Positions 24,695 through 34,877 of a stretch of DNA of 64,000 nucleotides are shown here, in pieces. The notes under the pieces were generated by a model that did not search any database, was not told where the DNA came from, and worked only from the letters and a program-made list of their open reading frames with translations. The stretch covers positions 1 through 64,000 of the forward strand of contig CAWDIJ010000013.1 in the NCBI GenBank assembly GCA_963802375.1, given 5' to 3'. Numbering within the stretch: the stretch's first letter is position 1; each line of letters opens with the position of its first letter. The translations under genes and the position numbers were made by a program. The stretch comes from JACDAN01 sp963802375. Lineage in GTDB: Bacteria > Actinomycetota > Thermoleophilia > Gaiellales > Gaiellaceae.

Positions 24695-27261
24695 CGCGCC
24701 AGCTCGACGGCTCGGATCTCCCAGGGCCGCAGCTCCAGCGCGACCCCGCCGAGCTCGGCTCTCACCGGCTCCGGATGCTCGCACGCGACTCGCGCCTCCA
24801 GCCGGCGGCCGCGGAGCCGGAGGGAGGACAGGACGACGCCTTCGCCGCGCAGCTCCGGCCCCGTCGCGCCGGTCGGGCCGTCGAGCGCCGCGCCCGGCGC
24901 GACCAGGAAGGGATGCAGGTAGCGCTCGAGCTGGTCGAGTACGCCGGCTTCGTGCCACGCGTCGTCGTGCGGATAGAGCGCGAAGCCGATGCTCCAGGGG
25001 CCGCGGCACTGGGCGTCCGGGATCGCGATCTCCGGACCGGCCGGGCTCTCGCGGTAGGCGTGGGCGCTGCGGCTGATCAGCCCCGTCGAGCGGAGGATCG
25101 TCAACGCGAGCTCGCGGCCGCCGTCCACCACCTCGTACTCCATCGGGTGCGCGAGCAGCGCCGCGATGCCGCCGGCGTCGACGAAGCCGTAGGCGGGGAA
25201 CGTCGGCAGTGCGACTTCTCCGAATCCCTCCTCGGCCTCGAGGGCCCGCTCAACGACGGCGAACTGGCCTTCGGCGGCGGAGAACCGAGCCTCCTGCGGG
25301 AGCGGGACGTGAAACCGAAGGCGATGGTCGCCGACCGGATTTTCGAAGGAGATGCGCACTCGGCAGAACGGCTCGCCGGCTCGTAGCTCGACAGTCGTCT
25401 CGACGTCCACCGGCACCTGCGCGGGCGACCAGCGGTACGACCGGACGATGCTCAGCGCTCCGCGCACCGGGCCCTCGGCAACGACCGAGACCCGAACCTC
25501 GTCGGGGGCCTCGACGAGGTGGTCTTCGGCGGGCGGCGCGTAGTTGTAACTGTCGCCTTCGTCGCCCCCGTCGACGAGGCGGCCGACACCTTCGACGTCG
25601 CCGAGCGAGAGTGTCCCGTCGGCAGCGACAAGTATTGAGACCAGGCCGTTGTCGAGCCTGTCCGCGCTCACCTGAACCGCGTCCTCGACGGAGCCGGTGC
25701 CCTCGACGGGCTGCAGCGCCGTCCAGCCGAGGGCCGGCGCGGGCACCCTGGCGATCACGTTGGAACGGCGGCTGGCGACGATCCGGACGTCCCACTCACC
25801 GTCCTCGCCGCTCGTCGCCACCTCGAGCTCGTTCTTCAGCTCGTCGAGGTCGAGCCAGATCGGGTCGTCCTCCTCGTCGACCTCGAACGTGACCGTCCGG
25901 CCCTCGATGATCATCCGGTTCAGGCGCCGAGCAAACAGCTCACGACCGTGGAGCCGCCGGCGGAGCCATTCGGACACACCCGAGCTCGGCACGCGCTCCT
26001 CGTAGAGCAGCGGCTCGTTCCGGGTGATCCGCTGTGCCGCGACGCGTGTCCCATCCGGAAGCTCGAGCGCGATGTCCTTCCACCGGGCGGGGACGGCGAG
26101 GCTGAGCTCGACGTTGTCCCAGCGCGCCGTCGGCGAGGGGTTGAAGGCGACGACTGATCCCATCGGCGCCGCGGTCGCAGCCTCGCGCGCCGCGTCCTCG
26201 GCGAGGCCCATGGCGATCTGCTCGGCCTCGTAGCAGCGGACGAGCACCTGCGTGGAGACCTCGTCCACGGAGCAGCCGCAGATCGAGTCGTGCGCGGAGT
26301 TCTCGATCACCCGTCTCCACGCGAGGTCGAGCAGACGGTCCGGCCAGGCGGTGCCGTACAGCGCCTGGAAGGGCTCGGCGTACCGGGTCAGGGCTCGCTC
26401 GGCCCGCGCCATCGCAACCTTCAGGTCGAGGCGGGCCGAGAGCGTCCCCATCAGCATGTTCGCCCGCGCGCTCGAGCGCAGCTCGCCCCGCCAGCGCTGC
26501 CGGTGTGGTCGGCCGTCGACGGCGGCGAGATAGTCGGCGAGCGTCGAGACCTGCGCCGCCGCGCCGCTCTCCTCGAGCAGGTCGGTCAGCTGGGGCACGG
26601 GCTCCATGTGGTCCGTGCCGAACATGGCCAGGATCGGCTCGTCTCCGAAGAACTCGCGGTGTGACTCGCGTACGGCCTCGAGCCCGCGGCCTAGCTGGCC
26701 GGGAACGTCCAGGAGATAGGCGCCGTTGCTGTACCCGTAGGGCAGGTACTCGGCACGAACGCGGGAGCCGTCCGGGGACTCCCACTCGAACGAATGCGAC
26801 TCGATCGCGGCCGGCACGCCTCTCCAGACGACGGCGACGTCGATGCCGGCCTGCCGCAGGATCTGCGGCATCTGCGCGACGTGGCCGAACATGTCCGGCA
26901 GGTAGCCGACCGTCATGGCGCCGCCGAACTCGGCCCCGCGCCGCTGGCCGTACTCGAGGTTCCTGACGATCGTCTCGCCCGAGACGAGGAACTCGTCCAT
27001 CAGCACCTGCCACGGGCCGATCGCCAGCCGTCCCTCGTCTACGAGCCGCCGGACACGATCGCCCGCCTCGGGCCGGACCTCGAGATAGTCGTCGAGCGTC
27101 GCCAGCTGCCCGTCCAGCGTGAACCGGTAGCGCGCGTCGGCCTCCATCAAGTCGAGCAGCCCGTCGACGAGCCGGACCAGCTTCAGCCGGAACCGCTGGA
27201 ACGGGAGGTACCACTCCCGGTCCCAGTGGGTGTGCGGGACGAGGTGGACCGGCGCGGCTAT
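24691..27261 (-). CDS. Alpha-mannosidase, GH38
   Basis: Glycoside hydrolase family 38 protein of about 856 residues. The zinc-site motif HTHWDREW lies at the very N-terminus (about 10-17), the nucleophile region GYLPDMFGHVAQM contains Asp123, and ENSAHDSICGCSVDEV gives further metal ligands. The long C-terminal beta sandwich is complete. The cytoplasmic enzyme (no signal peptide) would cut mannosyl oligosaccharides brought in by the ABC transporter whose genes precede it. No ATG, GTG or TTG exists between the permease stop and the HTHWD motif; the ATA at 27259-27261 overlaps the permease TAG as ATAG, and the next in-frame candidates are within the permease gene. The start is therefore uncertain. 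Confidence 0.85.
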   Translation of the reverse strand: MAAPVHLVPHTHWDREWYLPFQRFRLKLVRLVDGLLDLMEADARYRFTLDGQLATLDDYLEVRPEAGDRVRRLVDEGRLAIGPWQVLMDEFLVSGETIVRNLEYGQRRGAEFGGAMTVGYLPDMFGHVAQMPQILRQAGIDVAVVWRGVPAAIESHSFEWESPDGSRVRAEYLPYGYSNGAYLLDVPGQLGRGLEAVRESHREFFGDEPILAMFGTDHMEPVPQLTDLLEESGAAAQVSTLADYLAAVDGRPHRQRWRGELRSSARANMLMGTLSARLDLKVAMARAERALTRYAEPFQALYGTAWPDRLLDLAWRRVIENSAHDSICGCSVDEVSTQVLVRCYEAEQIAMGLAEDAAREAATAAPMGSVVAFNPSPTARWDNVELSLAVPARWKDIALELPDGTRVAAQRITRNEPLLYEERVPSSGVSEWLRRRLHGRELFARRLNRMIIEGRTVTFEVDEEDDPIWLDLDELKNELEVATSGEDGEWDVRIVASRRSNVIARVPAPALGWTALQPVEGTGSVEDAVQVSADRLDNGLVSILVAADGTLSLGDVEGVGRLVDGGDEGDSYNYAPPAEDHLVEAPDEVRVSVVAEGPVRGALSIVRSYRWSPAQVPVDVETTVELRAGEPFCRVRISFENPVGDHRLRFHVPLPQEARFSAAEGQFAVVERALEAEEGFGEVALPTFPAYGFVDAGGIAALLAHPMEYEVVDGGRELALTILRSTGLISRSAHAYRESPAGPEIAIPDAQCRGPWSIGFALYPHDDAWHEAGVLDQLERYLHPFLVAPGAALDGPTGATGPELRGEGVVLSSLRLRGRRLEARVACEHPEPVRAELGGVALELRPWEIRAVELAR

Positions 27262-28142
27262 TTGACCGAGCCGGCGAGAAGGCCTTGCACGAAATAGCGC
27301 TGGAGCGCGAAGAAGACGATCAGCGGGACGATCATCAGCAGGAAGGCGCCGGCGCTGAGCAGGTGCCACTCCCCGCCGTAGGTCGACTGCATCTGGTTGA
27401 TGCGGACCGTCATCGGGAGCAGCTCGCCGTTCTGGATGAAGATGAACGCCATCAGGAGGTCGTTCCAGACCCAGAGGAACTGGAAGATCCCGAACGCCGC
27501 GAGTGCCGGCACCGAGAGCGGGATGACGACTTTGAGGAAGATCCGCAGGTTCGAGGCTCCGTCGACCCTGGCGGCTTCGATCAGGTCGCGTGGCAGGGTG
27601 ATGAAGAAGTTCCGTAGCAGGAAGATCCCCAGCGGGAGGCCAAAAGCCGTGTGGGCGAGCCAGATTCCACCGAAGCCGTTGGCGATCCCCAAGTCCCGAA
27701 AGAGGGTCAGCAGGGGCACGAGCGCCATCTGCACCGGAACGATCATCAGCGCGACGACGACCAGGAAGATCGTGTCGCGGAAGGGGAAGGAGATCCACGA
27801 GAAGCCGTAGGCGGCGAGCGCCGCGACCGCGAGCGGCAGCAGCGTCGCCGGGATCGTGATGATCAGGCTGTTGACGAAGGCCGAGTCCATGTTGGCCCGG
27901 TTCAGGACCTCGCTGTAGTTCTCGAGCGTGAAGTCGAGCTCGGTGACGGAGCTCCACCAGCTCGAGGACTGGATCTCCCCACGAGGGCGGAAGGAGGTCA
28001 CGGCCAGCCCGACCGTCGGGACAAGCCAGACGATCGCGATCACGATCAGTCCGAGGTGCACCGGCGTGCGGGTGATGAACCCGAGGATCCGCGCGCTCGG
28101 CGTCGCGCGCGGGCGTGCGACCGTGACGTCGGCGGCGGCCAT
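27258..28142 (-). CDS. Sugar ABC transporter permease (MalG-like)
   Basis: Protein of 294 residues with six helices and the binding-protein-dependent permease EAA motif EAARVDGASNLRIFLKVVIPL. It pairs with the MalF-like protein encoded directly upstream (no intergenic bases) to form the membrane channel of a CUT1-family sugar importer. Its TAG overlaps the probable start of the mannosidase. The substrate is probably a mannose-containing oligosaccharide, judging by that neighbour. Confidence 0.9.
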   Translation of the reverse strand: MAAADVTVARPRATPSARILGFITRTPVHLGLIVIAIVWLVPTVGLAVTSFRPRGEIQSSSWWSSVTELDFTLENYSEVLNRANMDSAFVNSLIITIPATLLPLAVAALAAYGFSWISFPFRDTIFLVVVALMIVPVQMALVPLLTLFRDLGIANGFGGIWLAHTAFGLPLGIFLLRNFFITLPRDLIEAARVDGASNLRIFLKVVIPLSVPALAAFGIFQFLWVWNDLLMAFIFIQNGELLPMTVRINQMQSTYGGEWHLLSAGAFLLMIVPLIVFFALQRYFVQGLLAGSVK

Positions 28143-29102
28143 CTAACCTGTCACCCGCTCGCTGCGGAATCGGCGGATGTTGAACGCCATGATCGGGATG
28201 ATCAGGAGCAGCATCACGACCGCGATCGCGGCCGAGTAGCCGCCCTCGCCGTTGCCGAACTCGTCGACCATCGTGACCGCGATCACCTCGCTGGCCCCGC
28301 CGGGCCCACCTCCGGTCATGACGTAGATCAGGTCGAACACCTTGATGACGTTCACGAGGAGCCACACGGTCACGACCGCGATCGGCAGCGAGAGCAGCGG
28401 CAGCTGGATGCGCCGGAAGATGTCCCACTCGTTCGCGCCGTCCGTCCGCGCCGCCTCGATCACCTCCTCATTGATCCCCTTGAGTGCCGCCGACAGCACG
28501 ACCATCGCGAAGCCGGTCGAGGCCCAGACGTAGGCGAAGATGAGCGCATAGTTGACCGTGTCCGCCCGTCCATACCAGGCAATCGGGTCGGCGCCGAAGG
28601 CTCCGATGAAGGCATTCAGCGAGCCGAGACCCGGATCGGGCTCGTAGACGAACTTCCAGATGATCGCCACGGCGGTGGCCGCGATCGCCATCGGGACGAA
28701 GATGATCGCCTTCATCAGCGACTCGTACCGCACGCGGGCGGCCAGCACCGCGATCAGCAGCCCGAGCAGAAGCGAGAGCGAGGTGTAGAGGATCATCCAC
28801 TTGACGTTGTTCGCGAGCGCGCCGCTCGGCGGGAACTCCTCGAGGTTGAGGAAGCTCTTGTCCTTCGTGAACAGCCGCGTGTAGTTGTCGAAGCCGATCC
28901 AGCGGGTGACCTCGAGGCGAGAGTTGAGGTTCGCGAAGCTGTAGATGCTCGTCCTGATCATCGGGTAGACGAGCAGGACGGCCAGCAGCAGCACCGCCGG
29001 GCCGATGAAGAAAAACGCCTGGACGCCCGGGCGCTTGAAGAGCGACTGCAGCCGCCGTCCCCGGGGTCTTCCGACTGGTCCGGGGACGGCGGTGCTGCTC
29101 AT
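28143..29102 (-). CDS. Sugar ABC transporter permease (MalF-like)
   Basis: Protein of 319 residues with an N-terminal basic segment, six or seven helices and the EAA loop EAARTDGANEWDIFRRIQLPL that contacts the ATPase. It is the first membrane subunit of the CUT1 importer. It starts 10 bases after the binding-protein gene and abuts the MalG-like gene, confirming an operon. Confidence 0.9.
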   Translation of the reverse strand: MSSTAVPGPVGRPRGRRLQSLFKRPGVQAFFFIGPAVLLLAVLLVYPMIRTSIYSFANLNSRLEVTRWIGFDNYTRLFTKDKSFLNLEEFPPSGALANNVKWMILYTSLSLLLGLLIAVLAARVRYESLMKAIIFVPMAIAATAVAIIWKFVYEPDPGLGSLNAFIGAFGADPIAWYGRADTVNYALIFAYVWASTGFAMVVLSAALKGINEEVIEAARTDGANEWDIFRRIQLPLLSLPIAVVTVWLLVNVIKVFDLIYVMTGGGPGGASEVIAVTMVDEFGNGEGGYSAAIAVVMLLLIIPIMAFNIRRFRSERVTG

Positions 29103-29112
29103 TCCCTACGCG

Positions 29113-30413
29113 CTACCTGGCTGCGAAGGCGCTCTCGGCCTCCGCCTGGTAGTCGTCGAGGAGCGAGTCCACGTTCCTCGGCGTCTTGATGACGTTCTGG
29201 AGCAGCGTCCCGAAGTCCTGACCGAGCGTGCCGGGCAGCAGGTCGGAGCCGTCGAAGAGGAACGACTCGGCGTTCTTCAGCTGCTCGGCCTCCTTCGCGA
29301 CGAGGTCGTTCGGGTACGCGTCCTCCGCCACGCCCTTGTTCGGCGAGGCGATCGCGCCGGTCGAGACCCAGATCCGCCCTGCCTCGGGCGTGGCCAGGAA
29401 CTCGATCAGCTTCTTGTTGTCCTCGTTGTTCACGAACGCGGACGCAACGTCACCGCCTCCGACGAGCGGGCTCCCGTGCTCCTCGCTGATCGTCGGCCAC
29501 GGGAAGAAGTCGATGTCCTCGCCGACCTTGAGGTCCGGGTTGACGTCGCCGAGCGCGATCCCGCCGACGAAGCCACCCTCCATGTACATCTCGGCGACCG
29601 GGTTCTTGCTGAATACGCGGCCGATCCCGTCGACGAAGCTGATGCCAAGCGCGGTGTCGATTCCGCCCGCGACGTACTTGTCGTTGACGATCTTCACCAT
29701 CTCCGTCACCGCGTCCTTGACCGTCTGGTCGTTGAACGGCAGATCGCCGTTGAACAGCTTCGTGTAGTTGTCAGGGCCGGCCGTGCGGGCGTAGATGTTC
29801 TCGAACCAGTCGGTGAGGGTCCACGAGTTGTCGCGTCCCTGCGCGCCGACCGCCCACGGCGTCTTCCCCTTGCTGTCGTACTGCTGCGTGATGTCGAGCA
29901 GCGCGTCCCAGGTCGCGGGGATCTCGAAGCTCTCCTCCTCGAACGAGTTCGGCTTGTACCAGATGGTGCTCTTCGAGTTCGCCTTGGCGACCACGCCGTA
30001 CAGCGCGTCGTCCACCGTGGCGAGGCTCGTCCAGGTGTCGCTGTAGTTCTCGTTGATCGTGTCCGGGTCGAGGCCCATGTCCTCGAGTGGAATCAGCGAG
30101 TCGTCCCGAGCGAGCTCGGCCACCACGCCGGGCCGCGGGATGATCGCAACGTCCGGCGGATTGCCGGCCGCGAGCCGCGTCCGGATCACGGGCAGGAAGT
30201 CGCGAGCCGACTCGTACTTGGTCTCGATCCCTGTGTCTTCGGTGAACTGGTCGAGGACTTTCTGGAACGCCTCCTGCTCGGATCCGCCCCAGAGCGAGAA
30301 GACGGTGATCGATCCGTCTCCTGCCTCCGTCCCTCCGTCGTCGTCCCCTCCGCACGCGCCCAGAGCGAGCGCCATGGCGGCGAGGACGGCGGCAGGAATG
30401 AACCACCGTCTCT

Positions 30414-30417
<4 letters not shown>
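29113..30417 (-). CDS. Sugar-binding lipoprotein (extracellular solute-binding family 1)
   Basis: Protein of 434 residues with a lipoprotein signal: a KRR n-region, hydrophobic core and lipobox LGAC with Cys22, followed by an Asp/Gly linker. The body follows the solute-binding family 1 pattern (ITVFSLWGGSEQEAFQKVLDQF at the start and FLATPEAGRIWV near the end). It would capture a sugar or oligosaccharide outside the membrane and pass it to the MalF/MalG-like permeases. Its ATG overlaps the TGA of the ATPase gene (ATGA at 30414-30417). Confidence 0.92.
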
Positions 30418-31646
<1,229 letters not shown>

Positions 31647-31665
31647 TGCTTCCCTAGGTCGATCC

Positions 31666-33012
31666 TTACCACTTGGAAACAGGTTGCGGCAACCTCGAAC
31701 CAAGGGAGCTTAGGCCCAGAGCCAGCACGAAGGAGGCGGCGAAGCTCGGGAGGGAGGCGCCGATGCCGAGGTTCGGCTGCCCGGTCTCGTCGACGATGTC
31801 CACCCACCACGACGGTCCGAGGGGCGGTTCGTGCAGCCAGTGGTACAGCGCGAAGCCGACGATCCAGGCCAGGAGCATCTCCGCCCGCCAGGCCGGCGCG
31901 TCGAAGATCTGTGAGCGCGTGTAGCGGGCGCCCGCGCGGAGCCAGTCGGCGAGCAGGACGCCGAACAGCGGCACGAAGCAGGAGCCGAGGAGGAGCAGGA
32001 ACGACTCGTAGTTCCGGAGCTCGATCACGAGCGCGCCGATTGTCGCGAGTGCCGCAATCGCCGCGATGAGGATGCGTTGCGAGACGTGGGAGAGCACGTT
32101 CTGGAGCGAGACGGCGGCCGAGTACACGTTGGCGAAGGCCTCGTCGGTCTCGTCCAGCGTGACCGCGAGGAGAGCGAGCGCGGCCGCCAGACCTGCCGCA
32201 GCAACGGCGGGCGGGATCTCGACGGGGTCGCTGATCCCGCGCGAGAGGACGATGAAGATGCCGAGCGCGAGCATCCAGGTCCCGCCGAGGAAGTAGCCTC
32301 CGCCGGAGCCCCAGAACGCCGAGCGTCGGTCGCGCGAGAAGCGCGTGTAGTCGGAGACGAGCGGAACCCACGAGACGGTGATCGCGATCACGAGGTCGAC
32401 GCCGAGCCAGAACGACGAGCCGCCCTCGGCCGGCGCGTTCCAGAGGGCGCTCAGGTCGGCCTCGGACAGCGCCCACCAGCTCAGGTAGATGAGGGACGCG
32501 AGCACGATCCACACGCCGAACCGGCGCAGGATGCGACGGACGAACCCGACCGGCCCGAGCAGCGCAAACGCGGCTGCGAGGATCCCGAAGAAGATCGTCC
32601 AGGCGGCCTCGGCCCGGACGCCGAGGAGCTCGTCGGAGAGCGCGCTCGCGGCGGCGGCGATGATGATCAGCTCGAACGTCGCCCAGCCGAGGCACTGGAC
32701 CGCGTTCAGCGCGGTCGGGACGTAGGAGCCGCGCCGGCCGAGCGGGGCTCGCAGCAGGACCATCGCCGGAACCCGGGCGTCCGCCCCGATCAGCCCGGCC
32801 GTTCCGACCATCGCGTTCCCGATCAGGCCGCCGACGAGGATCGCGAGCAGCGCGTCCCGAAGGCTGAGAGCGGGGACGAGCAGCGCCCCGATCACCAGTA
32901 CGAGCAGGGAGACCCCGAGGTTTCCCCACAGCGCGATCTGGTCGAAGAGCCCGAGAGTGCGGAGCCGCTCCGGAACGGGGTCGATTCCCCACGACGGCGT
33001 CCGATCGTCCAC
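31666..33012 (-). CDS. NCS1-type purine/cytosine/hydroxymethylpyrimidine permease
   Basis: Membrane protein of 448 residues with about 12 helices. The NCS1 pattern is visible: a WGI.P.PE.R N-terminus, LWGNLGVSLLVLVIGALLVP in helix 1, a GNAMVG loop, and SDYTRFSRD between helices. Such proteins import nucleobases or related compounds with Na+ or H+. The GTG at 33012 is preferred since the conserved NCS1 N-terminus starts there. The frame stays open upstream, and the upstream codons read as the C-terminus of the decayed transporter gene next door, so no stop separates them. The exact substrate is unclear; allantoin or thiamin precursors are also transported by this family. Confidence 0.82.
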   Translation of the reverse strand: MDDRTPSWGIDPVPERLRTLGLFDQIALWGNLGVSLLVLVIGALLVPALSLRDALLAILVGGLIGNAMVGTAGLIGADARVPAMVLLRAPLGRRGSYVPTALNAVQCLGWATFELIIIAAAASALSDELLGVRAEAAWTIFFGILAAAFALLGPVGFVRRILRRFGVWIVLASLIYLSWWALSEADLSALWNAPAEGGSSFWLGVDLVIAITVSWVPLVSDYTRFSRDRRSAFWGSGGGYFLGGTWMLALGIFIVLSRGISDPVEIPPAVAAAGLAAALALLAVTLDETDEAFANVYSAAVSLQNVLSHVSQRILIAAIAALATIGALVIELRNYESFLLLLGSCFVPLFGVLLADWLRAGARYTRSQIFDAPAWRAEMLLAWIVGFALYHWLHEPPLGPSWWVDIVDETGQPNLGIGASLPSFAASFVLALGLSSLGSRLPQPVSKW

Positions 33013-34150
33013 TTCGGCGGTGCGGACGCGTGTCGAGGCGCTGGCGCCGATCGCGCGAGCCCCCCAGTCGACGGCAAGCCCGCCGCCGAGTGCCAGGCCC
33101 AGGTGCACCTGGAAGCCGACGAGGCCGACGGCGAGCGCTAGCACCCAGGCCCACGGCTCTCGAAGATCGCGCAGGAGTCCGATGTGGAGCAGGCCGGCGG
33201 TCGCGAGGAGCGCCGCGAGGATCGGCAGTGGGAATGCGGTGAGGAGCGCGGCGAGGCCGGCGCCGAAGCCGAGGGCTGCACGAGCAGCGCTGCGCCCATC
33301 ATCAGCGGCGCCCCGCCCGTCCGGGCGCCGCAAGCAACGTGGGCGGTCAGTCCGCCGGCCCCGTGGCACACGGGCATTCCGCCGATCGCGCCGGCGAGAA
33401 GGTTCGCGGACCCGAAGCTCGTCGCCAGTCGTCCGGGCCGAATTCCCTCGGCCTTGTCGCCGAAGTCGACCCGCGCCGCATCAGCGGTCGCGAGACACGA
33501 GTTCGCGAACGAGAGCGGGAGCTGCGGCAACACGAGGACCGTGAAGGCCGTGCCGATCGTCGCGCAATCGAGGTCGGGTAGCGCCAGGCTCGAGGCCGAG
33601 CGCCGCTTCGCCACCTCCCCGAGGGCCATCCCGTCCACACCCCGAGGACGAGGTCGAGCGCGATCGGGTACGGCGAAGCGAGATCGCAGCGACCACTCCG
33701 GCGGCCGCCAGAGGGGCAGCGCAGGCGCTGGGGAGCGCGTGCTCGCGAACGACCTCGGCGGGTCCGAACGAGTCCCCAGGCGATCTTCAGGAAGAGCAGA
33801 CCCACCGTCAGCTGCGCGCCGCGGATCAGCGCCCTCGGGAACGCCCGCGCCGCAGCGTCGAGGAGCCGCCGCCGTCCCAAGACGACGAAGGCGATGCCCA
33901 TCGGCAGCGCGCCGGCCGCGATCTCGTCCGAGCCGAGGCCCTTGGCGATCGCAATCGCGCCGAACGCCTTGAGCGGCTGCACCGGGATCGGCAGCCCGTA
34001 CGTGAGCGCCGCGAGCGATGCTAGAGGAGGCCGGCCGGGAGCAGGACGGCGGTCGCCGAGAGTCCGTTCGAGACGATGAGGCACGGCGATCGGGACGAGC
34101 ACGCCCACGTCGGCGACGGCGCCTGCGAGCTCGCGGCGGTCGAACCTCAT
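33013..34150 (-). pseudogene. Decayed MOT1-type molybdate/sulfate transporter
   Basis: Reading from ATG 34150 the sequence begins like a MOT1/SulP-related transporter (MRFDRRELAGAVADVGVLVP) but homologous segments are spread over all three frames: LASLAALTYGLPIPVQPLKA in one, SFANSCLATADAARVDFGDK and GGMPVCHGAGGLTAHVACG in another, and helices near the C-terminus in the frame of the NCS1 gene. At least five indels are needed to join them, and one in-frame TAG occurs. This exceeds what single sequencing errors elsewhere in the window would suggest. A real relic is the best reading. Molybdate uptake would suit the molybdenum enzymes at 60 kb but this copy cannot encode a functional transporter. 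Confidence 0.75.
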
Positions 34151-34173
34151 CCCTTCGATTAGATCCGGCCGCA

Positions 34174-34190
34174 GCGTGGGGTCAGACCCC
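34174..34190 (+). repeat. REP-like palindrome, left copy
   Basis: The 17 bases GCGTGGGGTCAGACCCC contain the near-perfect palindrome GGGGTCAGACCCC. The same 17 bases occur in the same orientation at 34853-34869, on the other side of the transposase relic. Palindromes of this GGGGTC...GACCCC type are known companions of REP-associated tyrosine transposases. Confidence 0.75.
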
Positions 34191-34217
34191 TCGAGTCGCG
34201 GCGACTCAGGGGCCGAT

Positions 34218-34778
34218 TCAGGGCATGTCGTCAGCGAGGCCGTCTCGAAGGAAGGCCCGAAGCCGCCGCCGAGCGGTCGCCTTGCTCGCGCCGAACTCGT
34301 CGAGGACTGCCGGGACATCGAGCAGAGCGGGCGGCGGTTCCAGACCCAGGATTGCTCGCACGCTGCTCCACGGCCATTCGGCCGGATCCCGTACGAGGCC
34401 GGCGCGCCCGGGTTGAGCGCGATGTCCGGTGCGCTTCCAGCGCGTGGCCCTCCGTTTCGTCCAGGACCGACTTGAATCGGCCCTCGAACACGTGGCTCGC
34501 TCGCTTCGGTGCCAGTTCGCCCATTGCGCGAAGCGTCCGTTCAGGTACTGCATTCCGCTCGAGAGGTCGAGCTCGGGCGTGGCGACGAGGAGGTGGTCGT
34601 GCGTCGAAAGCAAGCAGTACGAGCGCACCGACCAGGAGCTCCGGGCTACTCCCTCGTCCAGTACGGCGAGGAACTGCTCCCGCTCGGTGTTGTCCTCGAA
34701 AGCGAGTCGTCCTACGTTGGAATGAGCGGTCACATGGAAGAGGCCGCCGGCGACCTGGAGGCGCGGCGGACGTGGCAT
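34218..34778 (-). pseudogene. REP-associated tyrosine transposase (Y1/IS200-like) relic
   Basis: An open frame of 186 codons begins like a RAYT/Y1 transposase: PRPPRLQVAGGLFHVTAHSN, then the metal-binding HUH-type motif in LLSTHDHLLVATPE, and ends with NPGRAGLVRDPAEWPWSSVR-like sequence. Between about residues 95 and 125 the family sequence (FEGRFKSVL, ETEGHALEA) is in another frame, so two compensating indels have scrambled the middle, including the place where the catalytic tyrosine motif (RY..LNP) should be; here it reads GHRAQPGR. It is probably inactive. It is bracketed by identical GCGTGGGGTCAGACCCC repeats, as expected of a RAYT unit of about 0.7 kb. Confidence 0.75.
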
Positions 34779-34852
34779 GCCGATGACGGTATGGCCGTCA
34801 GCGGCACACTCAGGCCAGCGTTCCGGTGTTGTCGCGAAGTCGGCGCAGAGCC

Positions 34853-34869
34853 GCGTGGGGTCAGACCCC
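34853..34869 (+). repeat. REP-like palindrome, right copy
   Basis: Identical to the left copy at 34174-34190 over 17 bases and in the same orientation. It lies 8 bases beyond the stop of the LLM oxidoreductase gene, so it could also act as a terminator hairpin for that gene. Confidence 0.75.
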
Positions 34870-34877
34870 AGGGTCGC

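Noticed and set aside
27262..28428. Long N-terminal extension of the alpha-mannosidase frame
   Set aside because: It overlaps the MalG-like permease entirely and has shadow-like composition; GH38 proteins start near the HTHWD motif.
33013..33369. N-terminal extension of the NCS1 permease
   Set aside because: These residues match the C-terminus of the decayed MOT1-type transporter, not the NCS1 family.
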